From assembly GCF_003130705.1 (NCBI RefSeq), contig NZ_CP021354.1, positions 6,138,001 to 6,202,000 of the forward strand: a stretch of DNA of 64,000 bases, read 5' to 3'. How positions within the stretch are numbered: the stretch's first letter is position 1; every line of letters starts with the position of its first letter. The notes under the pieces are model-generated. The model was given only the letters and a program-made list of their open reading frames with translations. It had not been told where the DNA came from and did no database searches. A program made the translations under genes and the position numbers. Of the stretch, positions 35,787 through 44,785 are shown piece by piece. Origin of the DNA: Rhodococcus oxybenzonivorans (GTDB taxonomy: Bacteria > Actinomycetota > Actinomycetes > Mycobacteriales > Mycobacteriaceae).

Positions 35787-36120
35787 TCAGGGCTTGTCCG
35801 GGTCGAGTGCTTCCTTGACCTTGCCGACGAGACCCCTTTTCCGTGCCCAGTGCGCTCGAGGCCGGGTCACCCAGGCTCCCGTCGTACGTCGGATAGAGCT
35901 TCGGATCCGGCGCGGGCGCACCGCCCTTGCCTCCCAGCGGCTGCGGGTCCGCGAGGAACCGATTCTCGTGGACGCCGTCGGGTGCCGGACCCGACGCCCA
36001 GCGCCCCTGATCACACATCGTGCCATCGGACAAGTGCCAACGCGTTCGGGGCGATACTGCCCTCGAGTCCGTCCGCCTTCAACTCCTCGATCGCCCCAGT
36101 CCGCCCCGAGGACCGAGATA
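35787..36120 (-). pseudogene. Frameshifted C-terminal gene remnant
   Basis: Three minus-strand frames give consecutive protein-like pieces: GAIEELKADGLEGSIAPNAL then RWASGPAPDGVHENRFLADP and PKLYPTYDGSLGDPASSAL, then KRGLVGKVKEALDPDKP to a stop at 35787. No single frame links them and no start is visible upstream, so this is the decayed tail of a gene. I do not recognise the family. Confidence 0.5.
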
Positions 36121-36153
36121 CTGCTTACGAGAAAATGATTGACGGTGGCGGGT

Positions 36154-37068
36154 CTATCCGGCGTCCGCCTGGTAGCCGATGGTGTCGAAGTCGGGGTCGG
36201 GGCCGACGCGGCTGAAGCTGTTCACCCAGGTTCGGTCGAGGCGGAAGCGGTCGATGGGCCTGACGGTGCGCAGCGCTCGCACGGCGGCGCGGAGCGCGGG
36301 TCTGTGGACGGGCCGCGGTGCACTCACCCCGAGCAGGTCCCGTACTTCCGGTTTGAGGGTGTCGATGACCAAATGCCGGATCGCCGGCCGCAGCGGTCGC
36401 GGGACATATGCACTGATGCCGCGAAGCTGTCCCTTGAAACTCTCGGCGGCGGCGATCGTCGGGGTGAAGGTGCGACGTTCGTATTCGTCGATCCAGTCGA
36501 GGAACTCGGCGCGGGTTTCCGGGACATCGCGCAGGCGCATGCCGCGGGCGACGCCCAACCAGAAGTTGAACCGGGCGTCGTTCTCCTTGTCGGTGAACCA
36601 GCGGTGTCCCACGGCCTTGGCGAATCGTTCGGGATCGAAGATCAGCATTCCCAGGACATGGACCTGGGTCTCGTTGCCGACGCCCTTGACCTGGCGATGA
36701 ATGTCCTGGACCCGGTCGAACACCGCCTGCGCCTGCGGACTGCGGTGGCCGCGACGCATGAACTCGCCGAAGAACGTGAGGGTGTCGCGGTCACGCCGAA
36801 CCGGTGTGCGGATCTGATCACCGGCGCCTTCGCGCCAGATCCGGTTCGCCACCGCCGGATTGCCGAGCGTTCGGGCGAATCCAGACGTGTACGCCATGTA
36901 GGCGAACAGCGGTGGAATGAGGACGTCCATGCTCAGATGGGTGATCTCGACATCGTGATCGATGGGGTCGAGGGAGTCGATCATCCGCATAATCTGTGCA
37001 CCGCTCGCCCTCCTCGGCTCCCAGTACTGCGGAAGTGGATTTGCGGGGGTGGTGTTCTGCGGCGTCAT
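36154..37068 (-). CDS. MpaB-family oxygenase (DUF2236)
   Basis: A 304-residue protein with the DUF2236/latex-clearing-type core: ANRIWREGAGDQ, TLTFFGEFMRRGHRSPQA, QDIHRQVKG and HVLGMLIFDPERF, rich in conserved Arg/His expected to contact a heme. Related proteins are oxygenases or peroxidase-like enzymes acting in mycotoxin and rubber breakdown. The ATG overlaps the stop of the TetR gene in ATGA, so regulator and enzyme are co-transcribed. Confidence 0.85.
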   Translation of the reverse strand: MTPQNTTPANPLPQYWEPRRASGAQIMRMIDSLDPIDHDVEITHLSMDVLIPPLFAYMAYTSGFARTLGNPAVANRIWREGAGDQIRTPVRRDRDTLTFFGEFMRRGHRSPQAQAVFDRVQDIHRQVKGVGNETQVHVLGMLIFDPERFAKAVGHRWFTDKENDARFNFWLGVARGMRLRDVPETRAEFLDWIDEYERRTFTPTIAAAESFKGQLRGISAYVPRPLRPAIRHLVIDTLKPEVRDLLGVSAPRPVHRPALRAAVRALRTVRPIDRFRLDRTWVNSFSRVGPDPDFDTIGYQADAG

Positions 37069-37739
37069 GGTGATCCTTCATCGGTGGCGGTTCGGGTAGT
37101 TGCGGCAAGCCCGGTGACGACGATGTGGCGGGCCTGTTGCAGACATGCCTGCGCATCGGCGCGATCGAGCGCCGCCGCGTCACGGCGCAGGGTCAGTGCA
37201 GCCACGCCGTTCCATGCGCCGAACAGGAAATGGGCCAGCAGTCGGGCATCGACCGGGCCGGCCTCCCCGCAGTGCACGGCGTCCTCGATCCGGGACTGGA
37301 ATGCCGCCCGCAACGCTTCGATTCGTGTGGACACGACCTGCTCGACCGCACCCGCAGCTCCGTCGGCCGGTTCGGTCGCGAGATAACGCACGAACACAGG
37401 GTTGTCGAGCAGGAACTGCATGTAGGCGGTGCCGGCGGCGGCCACCTGCTCCAGAGGCGAGGTGCTCGCGTCGAACGCCGCGGTCAGGTAACCGGTCGCC
37501 CGTTCGGCGACGCGTTCGGCCACCGCGACCGCGATCCCGTCTTTACTGCCGAAGTGCACGTAGACCGAACCGACCGAGACATCCGCAGCTTCGGCGATGT
37601 CGTCGATCCGGACCGCATCATGTGGCTTCGCCGCCATCAGGCCCTCCGCGGCATCGAGCAACGCAGTCCGGGTACGCATCCGCCGACGGGCACCGCGCGG
37701 CAACGCCGGGCCGCCTCCCGTATTTGTAGTGGCGTTCAT
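37065..37739 (-). CDS. TetR family regulator
   Basis: From ATG 37739 a 224-residue TetR protein: HTH DAVRIDDIAEAADVSVGSVYVHFGSKDGIAV, then a helical domain. It overlaps the MpaB-family gene by four bases, so it probably controls its own operon. The tandem repeat 20 bases upstream of the start is its likely operator. The longer frame from 37775 would run through that repeat and is rejected. Confidence 0.88.
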   Translation of the reverse strand: MNATTNTGGGPALPRGARRRMRTRTALLDAAEGLMAAKPHDAVRIDDIAEAADVSVGSVYVHFGSKDGIAVAVAERVAERATGYLTAAFDASTSPLEQVAAAGTAYMQFLLDNPVFVRYLATEPADGAAGAVEQVVSTRIEALRAAFQSRIEDAVHCGEAGPVDARLLAHFLFGAWNGVAALTLRRDAAALDRADAQACLQQARHIVVTGLAATTRTATDEGSP

Positions 37740-37759
37740 AACTGAACCGTACAACAAAC

Positions 37760-37791
37760 CTGAGCGACACTTCAACTGAGCGACACTTCAA
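37760..37791. repeat. Perfect tandem 16-bp repeat, probable operator
   Basis: CTGAGCGACACTTCAA occurs twice with no gap (37760-37775 and 37776-37791), directly upstream of the TetR/MpaB operon. A perfect adjacent duplication at this place suggests a cooperative binding site or a recent small duplication of an operator. Confidence 0.55.
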
Positions 37792-38291
37792 CCAACCGTC
37801 TGAGCTCGCGATCTGATCTCGCGAGATGGTTCGAAGGACATCGCTGAAAGCGAGCTTTCGAAACGTGGGCACAGGTGCAGATGGATGGGTGACCTCGGCG
37901 CTCTGCTGCGCGGGCGGCGGCCAACGTTCGGGTGCGCTCCGCGGCGCAGAGCATGCATCAGCGGCAGTATGGTTTCCCGCGAGACCGGCGTGCCGAGCGC
38001 CTCCTGGCTGCCAGACGCTTGCCCGGAAATGCCCTCGCCGCTCTGCCTCTCACCGGATTGGACCGTTCACGGGATCGACTGGATCAGGTGTCCCGCCGGG
38101 CGCACTCCCCCTTGGCCGTGGGGTGCCGTCGAACGAGCCATGCGCTCGCGACGGTCGCCGGTGCCATCGAGCACCTGCCACCATTGCGTAGCGGCGATGA
38201 TCCTTCCACCCGCGCCTGACCCTGGTTTGCGACCGACGCCAGGGAGGGCAGACGTCCAAACGTAAACTACGGCACCCGGCGCGCCCGCCTG
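37792..38291. other. 500-base interval without a recognised gene
   Basis: No open frame here has protein-like composition or a convincing start. CTCGCGA (37805-37811) and TCGCGAG (37819-37825) form an inverted repeat, and GAAAGC/GCTTTC pair at 37846-37859. These may belong to the TetR promoter or to a small RNA, but nothing decides it. A frame at 37932-38219 was considered and not accepted. Confidence 0.4.
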
Positions 38292-39677
38292 TCAGTCCCG
38301 CGGTGGCGGAGTCACTTCCACTCCGCCGGAGTCGTGTTCGGGTCCGGCGGCAGGGTTGTCGGCGGGCACGCGGCTACGGAACGCCGCCGCCTCGCTTCGT
38401 TTGCCGGCGTCGGTGCCCTTCTCCCCGCGGTAAGGTCCTGGCTTCGGACGCGGCTTCCCGCCCGGGAATGCCAACCGCAGGATCGTCCGGTGCACCATTC
38501 CCCACTGCTGCATCAACGGTCCCGAGTTGTACGGCAATTGGTACCGTTCGCAGATGTCCTTCACCTTCGGTGCCACCTCCGAATAGCGGGTGCTCGGCAT
38601 ATCCGGGTAGAGGTGGTGTTCGACCTGATACCCGAGGTTGCCGCTGATGATGTGGAACAGCGGGCTGCCGTCGATGTTGGCGGCGCCGACCAGCTGGCGT
38701 ACGTACCAGCCGCCACGAGTTTCGTCCTCCGCCTCCTTCTCGCTGAAGGTGTACGTCTGATCGGGGAAGTGGCCGCAGAAGATGATGCCGTGCGCCCACA
38801 CGTTGCGGATGATGTTGGCGGTGAAGTCGGCCAGCGCGGTGGCGAGGAACGTCCGCTCCATCCCGGGCAACATGCGGTCGAACACGTCCGCGACCGACGA
38901 CCACCGGCCGCGAGCGCGCTTGCCGCGCAGCAGTCGGCCCGCTTTCGACGTTGCCGGCTGACCGAGTCGCCCGCGGGCGGCGAGTTGTGTGAGACCGAAG
39001 GCGCCTGCGCTGATCAAGGGCCAGCCGACATAGTCCTTTACAACCTGGGCGCGAGCCTTTCCGCCGATCCCTTTGAGGTCCTGCCACACTTCCTTCAACG
39101 GCTTCTCACCGGAGCGGACCGCCTCGAGGTCCATGTCGTGGAGCGCGACACCCCATTCGAAAAATGCCATCAGCACGACGTTGTAGAACGGCTGGGCGAG
39201 ATAGACGGGGTGCCACCGCTGGTTCGGGTCGATCCGCATGATCTCGTATCCGAGGTCTTTGTCCTTCCCCCGGATATTGGTGTACGTGTGGTGAATGTAG
39301 TTGTGCGAATGCTTCCACGCCTTCGCTGTCGACGCCGTGTCCCAGTCCCACGTGGACGAATGGATATAGGGGTCGTTCATCCAGTCCCACTGGCCGTGCA
39401 TCACGTTGTGGCCGATTTCCATGTTCTCGAGAATCTTCGCCATTCCCAGACACGCGGTCCCGGCCAGCCAGGCAGGTTTGCTGACCGAACCGAGCAACAG
39501 AACGCGACCGGCGACCGCCAGCTGACGTTGCGCGGCGATGACGGACTTGATGTATCTGCGGTCGCGTTCACCGAGATCGGCGTAGATCTCGTCGTGGATG
39601 GCGTCGAACTCGCGTCCGAGCGCCTCGATGGTGTCGTCACTCAGATGTGCGAGCGGGCTCTCGATGTCGATACTCAC
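38292..39677 (-). CDS. desA3: Membrane fatty acyl-CoA delta-9 desaturase (DesA3 type)
   Basis: A 461-residue di-iron membrane desaturase. The three histidine boxes are HNVMH (90-94), HSHNYIHH (123-130) and QVEHH (351-355). Large parts follow mycobacterial DesA3 (IENMEIGHNVMHGQWDWMNDP-like region, RNVWAHGIIFCGHFPD). It places a cis double bond in stearoyl/palmitoyl-CoA, needing electrons from the reductase encoded 20 bases upstream. About 20 residues (PATSKAGRLLRGKRARGRW region) and a charged proline-rich tail are extra compared with DesA3. GTG start after AAGGAC. Confidence 0.9.
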   Translation of the reverse strand: MSIDIESPLAHLSDDTIEALGREFDAIHDEIYADLGERDRRYIKSVIAAQRQLAVAGRVLLLGSVSKPAWLAGTACLGMAKILENMEIGHNVMHGQWDWMNDPYIHSSTWDWDTASTAKAWKHSHNYIHHTYTNIRGKDKDLGYEIMRIDPNQRWHPVYLAQPFYNVVLMAFFEWGVALHDMDLEAVRSGEKPLKEVWQDLKGIGGKARAQVVKDYVGWPLISAGAFGLTQLAARGRLGQPATSKAGRLLRGKRARGRWSSVADVFDRMLPGMERTFLATALADFTANIIRNVWAHGIIFCGHFPDQTYTFSEKEAEDETRGGWYVRQLVGAANIDGSPLFHIISGNLGYQVEHHLYPDMPSTRYSEVAPKVKDICERYQLPYNSGPLMQQWGMVHRTILRLAFPGGKPRPKPGPYRGEKGTDAGKRSEAAAFRSRVPADNPAAGPEHDSGGVEVTPPPRD

Positions 39678-39697
39678 CAGCAGGTCCTTCCCCTATT

Positions 39698-40798
39698 TCA
39701 CAGCTCGATTTCGATGTCACCTTCTGCGGTGTGGACGCAGGTGCGGACCGCCTGTCCGACGGCGTCGTCGACGACGTCCCCCGTTCGCAGGTCACGGAGC
39801 CGGCCCGCCTTCAGCGTCCCGACGCACGTGTGACAGATGCCGATGCGGCACCCGAACGGGAGCGTCAAGCCGGCGTTCTCCCCGGCAACGAGGATCGGTG
39901 TTCCCCCGTCGACCTCGGTTTTCACGTCGCTGTCCGAGAAGTGGACTTCGCCTCCTTCACCGCCGGCGTCATCGCCACCGATCACGGGCTGGAAGCGTTC
40001 CATGTGCAGGCGCTGCGGATCGCCGTGGTCGTTCCAATGCTCCACCAACTGATCGAGCATCTCGCCAGGACCCGACGCGAACACCTCGCGTTCACGCCAG
40101 TCGGGACAGAGTTCGGCGAGCGCGTCCGGTGTCAGCCGGCCCTCCCTCCCCGTGAGGCGGAGCACCAGCCGGAACCCGTCGTGGCGACGGTCGAGATCGC
40201 GGAGCGTCGAATCGAACATAACCTGCTCCTCGCTGCGGGCCGAGTGCGCGACGACCACGTCGTCGACCGCATTCTTGTGGTCGAGGCTGCGGAGCATGCT
40301 GATGATCGGTGTAATACCGCTGCCGGCGCTGATGAACAACAACTTGTCCGGCAAAGGGTCCGGAAGGGTGAAAGTGCCTTCCACCTCACCGAGACGCACG
40401 ATGTCGCCGGGACGGATGTCGCGGACGAGATACGGCGACACCGTGCCGCTTTCCACCAGCTTCGGCGTAACGCTGATCAGCCCGTCATCCGGGTCGGGGT
40501 CCGAGGTGAGCGAGTAGGCGCGCCAGTAGTAAACGCCGTCGAGGACGACGCCGAGGCGAACATACTGTCCGGCCTCGTGCCCGAACCACTCGTATTGGGG
40601 ACGGATCACGACGGTGGCGGAGTCGGCGCTGGCGGGCTCGACCCGCTCCACCCGCCCCCGCAATTCGCGGGTGGTCCACAGCGGATTGATGAGCTCCAGA
40701 TAGTCGTCCGGGCGGAGAGGGCTGAACAGGTGCCGCACCGCGCGCAGCATGAATCTGCGCACTACGGGAACTTTGGGACGAGCACCGCGTTCCGCCAT
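39698..40798 (-). CDS. Ferredoxin reductase with C-terminal [2Fe-2S] domain (Rv3230c type, desaturase partner)
   Basis: A 366-residue electron-transfer protein: FAD-binding RAYSLTSDPD near residue 100, NAD(P)-binding GSGITPIISML near 155 and a plant-type ferredoxin domain at the C-terminus with CRIGICHTC and a final TCVHT supplying the four cysteines. It passes NADPH electrons to the desaturase whose gene follows. ATG 40798 is chosen; GTG 40807 is possible. The pair is conserved with mycobacterial Rv3230c-desA3. Confidence 0.9.
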   Translation of the reverse strand: MAERGARPKVPVVRRFMLRAVRHLFSPLRPDDYLELINPLWTTRELRGRVERVEPASADSATVVIRPQYEWFGHEAGQYVRLGVVLDGVYYWRAYSLTSDPDPDDGLISVTPKLVESGTVSPYLVRDIRPGDIVRLGEVEGTFTLPDPLPDKLLFISAGSGITPIISMLRSLDHKNAVDDVVVAHSARSEEQVMFDSTLRDLDRRHDGFRLVLRLTGREGRLTPDALAELCPDWREREVFASGPGEMLDQLVEHWNDHGDPQRLHMERFQPVIGGDDAGGEGGEVHFSDSDVKTEVDGGTPILVAGENAGLTLPFGCRIGICHTCVGTLKAGRLRDLRTGDVVDDAVGQAVRTCVHTAEGDIEIEL

Positions 40799-40890
40799 GA
40801 CGACCACCGTAACTATTCGGCACTACTCGGGTCAGCGTTCCGGGCGCGATCGGGTGAGAAAATCCGTCGGCGCGAATACTCCTGATGTGA

Positions 40891-41964
40891 TTAACGCTGT
40901 TGTTCTTCGGGTACCGCGTCTGGTTCGGCAGTGTTCCCGTCGCTCTCGCGAAGTGCTCGTCCCTGCTCGATGTACTTCTGATACTTCTCGGCATTCTTGT
41001 CGGACACGCGGGTGTCGCGCGGCGGAAGCTGCAGCTCGTCTTCCGCCGGCAGTCCGGCTTGCAGTTCCCGGCCTCGCTCGAGTTCGGAATCGAGCTCGGC
41101 TCCGAACAGCAACGCCAAGTTGGTGATCCACAACCACAGCAGAAACACGATGACCCCGGCGAGAGAGCCGTACGTTTTGTTGTAACTGCCGAAATTCGAA
41201 ACGTAGAGGCCGAACAGGACGGACGCCACGATCCACGTCACGATCGCGAGAAATGCGCCCGCACTGATCCAGCGGAACTTCGGCTGCTTCACGTTGGGTG
41301 TCACGTAGTACAGGATCGCAACCGCGACGACGACCACTCCCAGCACGAACGGCCACCGCGCAATGTTCCATACGGTCAGGGCGGTGTCACCGAATCCGAT
41401 GGCGTCACCGACCGAACGGGCAACCGGCCCACTCAGCGCCAGCATGACGGCCGCCGCCGCCACGAGTAGGAGTCCGATCAGAGTGACCAACAGCATCAAC
41501 GGTCGCAACTTCCACACCGGACGCCCCTCGTCGACCTCGTACATGCGGTTCATGGCGCGGCCGAACGCGCCGATGTAACCCGACGCCGACCATACGGCGC
41601 CCAGGAGGCCGAAGATCAATGCCACACCGGCAGTGGGTGTTTGGACGAGCTGGGCGATGGGGTCCCGCAGGGTGTCCACTGCGGACGAGGGTCCGAGGTC
41701 GTCGACGATCTGCAACACCGAATCGGTGGTGCGCTGTCCCTGTCCGAAAACGCCGAGAAGCGACACCAGCGCGAGCAGGGCAGGGAACAGCGACAGGACG
41801 GCGTAGTACGTCAACGCGGCCGCAAGATCGATGCACTGATCGCGACCGAACTCGTGCGCTGTCTTCCGCAGAACGTACCCCCACGACGGTTTCGTCAGAT
41901 CCGCGGGCGAGTCCGGTTTGCGGGGATCGTCGGGATCCGGTTCGGCTTGCTTTTCATCGACCAT
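40891..41964 (-). CDS. YihY/virulence factor BrkB family membrane protein
   Basis: A 357-residue protein with about six hydrophobic helices (CIDLAAALTYYAVLSLFPALLALVSLLG region, FGLLGAVWSASGYIGAFGRAMN) characteristic of the YihY family, and charged tails. AGGAGAA precedes the ATG. YihY proteins are inner-membrane proteins of uncertain transport function. The neighbour on the left is 92 bases away, so it has its own transcript. Confidence 0.9.
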   Translation of the reverse strand: MVDEKQAEPDPDDPRKPDSPADLTKPSWGYVLRKTAHEFGRDQCIDLAAALTYYAVLSLFPALLALVSLLGVFGQGQRTTDSVLQIVDDLGPSSAVDTLRDPIAQLVQTPTAGVALIFGLLGAVWSASGYIGAFGRAMNRMYEVDEGRPVWKLRPLMLLVTLIGLLLVAAAAVMLALSGPVARSVGDAIGFGDTALTVWNIARWPFVLGVVVVAVAILYYVTPNVKQPKFRWISAGAFLAIVTWIVASVLFGLYVSNFGSYNKTYGSLAGVIVFLLWLWITNLALLFGAELDSELERGRELQAGLPAEDELQLPPRDTRVSDKNAEKYQKYIEQGRALRESDGNTAEPDAVPEEQQR

Positions 41965-42022
41965 CGTCTTCTCCTACCCAGGAACCTCCTCCCGGAAACG
42001 GCGGCGGAACGGCGCGTCGCGG

Positions 42023-42460
42023 CTATGGCCGCGCCTCGTGCCTGGGTTGCCCGTGCGTTCGACGGGATTCCTTCATTTCGGACTCGAACACGTGCCGACG
42101 GCCGCCGCACAGCTGGCCGCGCACGGTGGCCTCACAGTCCCGGAAGGTGGACCAGTAGTGGTCGTCGAAGTCTTCGACGATCTGGAACGTCCATCGCCCG
42201 TGCAGGACGTTGCGGCCTACCAGCTCCTTTTCCACCTGCTCGGCGATGTCGTCACGTCCTGCGTCACGGAGTTTCTGGACCGCCTCGTCCAACATCAGGT
42301 CGGCGTGACCGATCAGCTGATGGAAGTCATACAAACGTCCACGGGCACGTTCCACCGTCTCGAGGGCCTCGGACAACTTGCCGGCCGCGGCGACCTCTTC
42401 GTCCGTCGCCTGCTCAGGCCTCGCATGGTCGGGGGGATTCGGGGTCTGCTGGTCTGTCAT
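42023..42460 (-). CDS. Conserved hypothetical protein
   Basis: A 145-residue, charged, helical protein from ATG 42460. The first 30 residues are hydrophilic and proline-rich; the middle (LSEALETVERARGRLYDFHQLIGHADLMLDEAV) has helical heptad-like spacing; VGRNVLHGRWTFQIVEDFDDHYW follows. No known domain or signal peptide is visible. It lies between the YihY gene and a rightward SRPBCC gene. Confidence 0.65.
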   Translation of the reverse strand: MTDQQTPNPPDHARPEQATDEEVAAAGKLSEALETVERARGRLYDFHQLIGHADLMLDEAVQKLRDAGRDDIAEQVEKELVGRNVLHGRWTFQIVEDFDDHYWSTFRDCEATVRGQLCGGRRHVFESEMKESRRTHGQPRHEARP

Positions 42461-42579
42461 GGACTGCGTGTACCCCATCCGCCAGGCTCGTACCACCGCG
42501 ACAGAGCGTGAGTCGGCGTCGGTCCGGCTGTTTCCGTCCGCAGGATCCGGGTAACGCGGAACAGACGAAGGGAGGATCC

Positions 42580-43098
42580 GTGCACTACATCGACAAGGCG
42601 AGAGAGCAGCTGGCCGACCTGGTCGGGAAGGTGGTCGACTCCACCGCCGGAAGCGGGAACAGTCAGACGCTGACGATCAGCAGGCCCCGCTCGGAGGTGG
42701 AACAGTTCTGGCGTGACCCCGGGAAATTGTCCGAGGTGCTCGGCGATGTGGCCGAGGTCCGGTCGACCGAACCCGGTATCTACGAGTGGACGCTGAATCC
42801 CGGTGCCGACGAGCTCACCACGTGGAATACCACGCTGGTGGAAGAAGACGGCAGGCTGCGGTTCGTCGGCAAGACGGGTGACGACTCCACCGCCGATCCA
42901 CCAGAGGTCGAGCTCACATTTCGCGACGCACCGCACGATCTCGGAACCGAGGTGACGATCCGGGCGAAGACGCCGGTGCCCGACATCCCTACCGGGGCGG
43001 CGACATTCAAGGCTCTCTACCGTGCCCGCGCGCTCTTGCAGACCGGCGAACTGCCCACTCTCAGGCACAATCCGAGCGCGCGTCAGGCCGCTCATTGA
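42580..43098 (+). CDS. SRPBCC-fold (polyketide cyclase/START-like) protein
   Basis: A 172-residue protein; residues about 28-150 show the SRPBCC pattern: TISRPRSEVEQFWRDPGKLSEVLGDVAEV, then alternating strands and FKALYRARALLQTGE at the C-terminal helix. Related proteins bind hydrophobic small molecules. GTG start four bases after GGAGG. The alcohol dehydrogenase gene follows by 13 bases and is likely co-transcribed. Confidence 0.8.
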   Translation: MHYIDKAREQLADLVGKVVDSTAGSGNSQTLTISRPRSEVEQFWRDPGKLSEVLGDVAEVRSTEPGIYEWTLNPGADELTTWNTTLVEEDGRLRFVGKTGDDSTADPPEVELTFRDAPHDLGTEVTIRAKTPVPDIPTGAATFKALYRARALLQTGELPTLRHNPSARQAAH

Positions 43099-43111
43099 AC
43101 GAGGAGAACCC

Positions 43112-44281
43112 ATGCGTGCACTGTGTTGGAACGGCGTCAACGACCTGAGAGTCGAGACCGTCGACGACCCCGAACTCGTCAATCCGCACGACGTCATCGT
43201 GCAGGTACGGCTGACCACTACCTGCGGATCCGACCTTCATTTCATCGACGGATACTTGCCGGGCATGCGGGAAGGTGACGTGTTCGGTCACGAGTTCATG
43301 GGTGAAGTGGTGGACGTCGGCCCCGAAGCGACCGACACCAGGGTGGGTGACCGCGTGGTCGTTCCGTCGTTCATTGGATGCAACTCGTGCTGGTACTGCG
43401 ACCACGACTTGTATTCGGTCTGCGACACGACGAATCCGAATGCCGAACTGCAGCAAGCGGTCTTCGGCTATCCCACGGGCGGCATCTACGGGTATACCCA
43501 CCCGTTCGGCGGATATCAGGGCTCCCACGCGCAGTACATCCGCGTGCCGTTCGGCGACGTCAACTGCTTCACCATCCCCGACGGCATCACCGACGAGCAA
43601 GCCCTGTTCCTCTCCGACGCCGTCCCCACCGGCCTCATGGGCGCGGATTTCTGCGACATCTCGCCCGGCGACACGATCGCGGTGTGGGGCAGCGGGGGCG
43701 TCGGGCTGATGGCCGCACACACTGCCCGTCTCCTCGGCGCGGAACGGGTCATCGTCATCGATCGTTATCCTGAGCGACTTGCGTTGGCACGTCGGGAGTT
43801 CAGTGCTGAAACCATCGACTACACGTCCGTCGACAGCGTGCAGGAGGCGCTACGCGAGACGACCGGCGGGCGGGGCCCGGACGCGTGCATCGACGCTGTC
43901 GGCATGGAAGGGCATGGCACCGGACTGCAGCAACTCTACGACCGCGCCAAACAACTGCTGAGGCTCGAATCCGACCGGGCAACCCCGTTGCGCGAAGCGA
44001 TTCTCGCCTGCCGTAAAGGCGGGATCGTGTCTGTCCTCGGCATCTACGGACTGACGGACAAGTTTCCGATGGGTGTGGTGACCAACAAGAGTCTGACGAT
44101 CCGGACGGCACAGCAACACGGTCAGCGGTACATGCCGCGGATGTTCGACTACGTCCAGCAGGGCGACCTCGATCCCTCATATCTGATCACCCACGATATG
44201 TCCCTCGAGGAGGCAGTGCGCGGATACCAGGTGTTCAAGAGCAAACAGGAAGGGTGTGTCCGGGCCGTCTTCCGGCCGTGA
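43112..44281 (+). CDS. Zinc-dependent alcohol dehydrogenase (formaldehyde dehydrogenase-like)
   Basis: A 389-residue MDR dehydrogenase of the glutathione-independent formaldehyde dehydrogenase group. The catalytic zinc ligands are Cys38 (TCGSD) and His60-Glu61 (GHE); the structural zinc cysteines are complete at 90, 93, 96 and 104; GSGGVGLMAAHTARLLGA binds NAD. GAGGAGA precedes the ATG. Its substrate is unknown; relatives act on small alcohols or aldehydes. It follows the SRPBCC gene in one transcript. Confidence 0.9.
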   Translation: MRALCWNGVNDLRVETVDDPELVNPHDVIVQVRLTTTCGSDLHFIDGYLPGMREGDVFGHEFMGEVVDVGPEATDTRVGDRVVVPSFIGCNSCWYCDHDLYSVCDTTNPNAELQQAVFGYPTGGIYGYTHPFGGYQGSHAQYIRVPFGDVNCFTIPDGITDEQALFLSDAVPTGLMGADFCDISPGDTIAVWGSGGVGLMAAHTARLLGAERVIVIDRYPERLALARREFSAETIDYTSVDSVQEALRETTGGRGPDACIDAVGMEGHGTGLQQLYDRAKQLLRLESDRATPLREAILACRKGGIVSVLGIYGLTDKFPMGVVTNKSLTIRTAQQHGQRYMPRMFDYVQQGDLDPSYLITHDMSLEEAVRGYQVFKSKQEGCVRAVFRP

Positions 44282-44324
44282 CTGCAAATGTTTCGGTGAC
44301 TACTCGATCGGGCACGCAACAACT

Positions 44325-44750
44325 ATGAGTATCGAAGATGGTCCTGGTGACACCCTCAACCCAGCCGAAAGCCTCGATGCCGACGACGTGCGGAACAACG
44401 ACGGCGACGACGTCGTGGACCCGCCGGAGCACTGGAGTGAGGCCGACAAGTTCGGCATGACACCACGCGAAGAGCGTGAAGGCGAGACTCTCGACGAGAA
44501 ATTATCCGAGGAAGAGCCCGACGTCGAGGTCGAGGTGCCGCCGGACATTCCCGTGGCCGCCGCACCGGACGACTCCCTGACCGAGGAGGACGTCGACCGA
44601 GTCCTTGACGACGACGTCGAGATTCCGGGCGAGGGCAGAAAGTCCGCGGATGTGGTCGACGGCGTGATCGTCGAAGATTCACGGGTCGACAAAGGTCAGG
44701 TCGACGGCACTCCTGAAGACGGCGACTCGCTCTTTCCCATCGTGGACTGA
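44325..44750 (+). CDS. Acidic DUF5709-like protein
   Basis: A 141-residue, extremely acidic protein (runs of Asp/Glu throughout, expected pI near 4). GMTPREEREGETLDEKLSEEEPDVEVE fits the DUF5709 pattern found in actinobacteria, where function is unknown. ATG 44325 is preferred over the open frame from 44256, which begins inside the previous gene. No membrane segment or signal peptide. Confidence 0.7.
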   Translation: MSIEDGPGDTLNPAESLDADDVRNNDGDDVVDPPEHWSEADKFGMTPREEREGETLDEKLSEEEPDVEVEVPPDIPVAAAPDDSLTEEDVDRVLDDDVEIPGEGRKSADVVDGVIVEDSRVDKGQVDGTPEDGDSLFPIVD

Positions 44751-44785
44751 CAGCGCACTCGGCACAGTGAACAAGGGAAAAGTGG

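Noticed and set aside
37805..37859. Small-RNA gene suggested by two inverted repeats
   Set aside because: Stems are short, with no promoter or terminator to define a transcript.
37932..38219. 95-codon frame in the gap before the desaturase
   Set aside because: Arg/Leu-rich without any motif or ribosome site; not distinguishable from chance.
41641..42579. Upstream extension of the SRPBCC frame
   Set aside because: Runs antisense through two genes; GGAGG and GTG at 42580 mark the real start.
44256..44324. Longer start for the acidic DUF5709-like protein
   Set aside because: Begins inside the dehydrogenase gene and adds a non-acidic tail with two cysteines unlike the rest.
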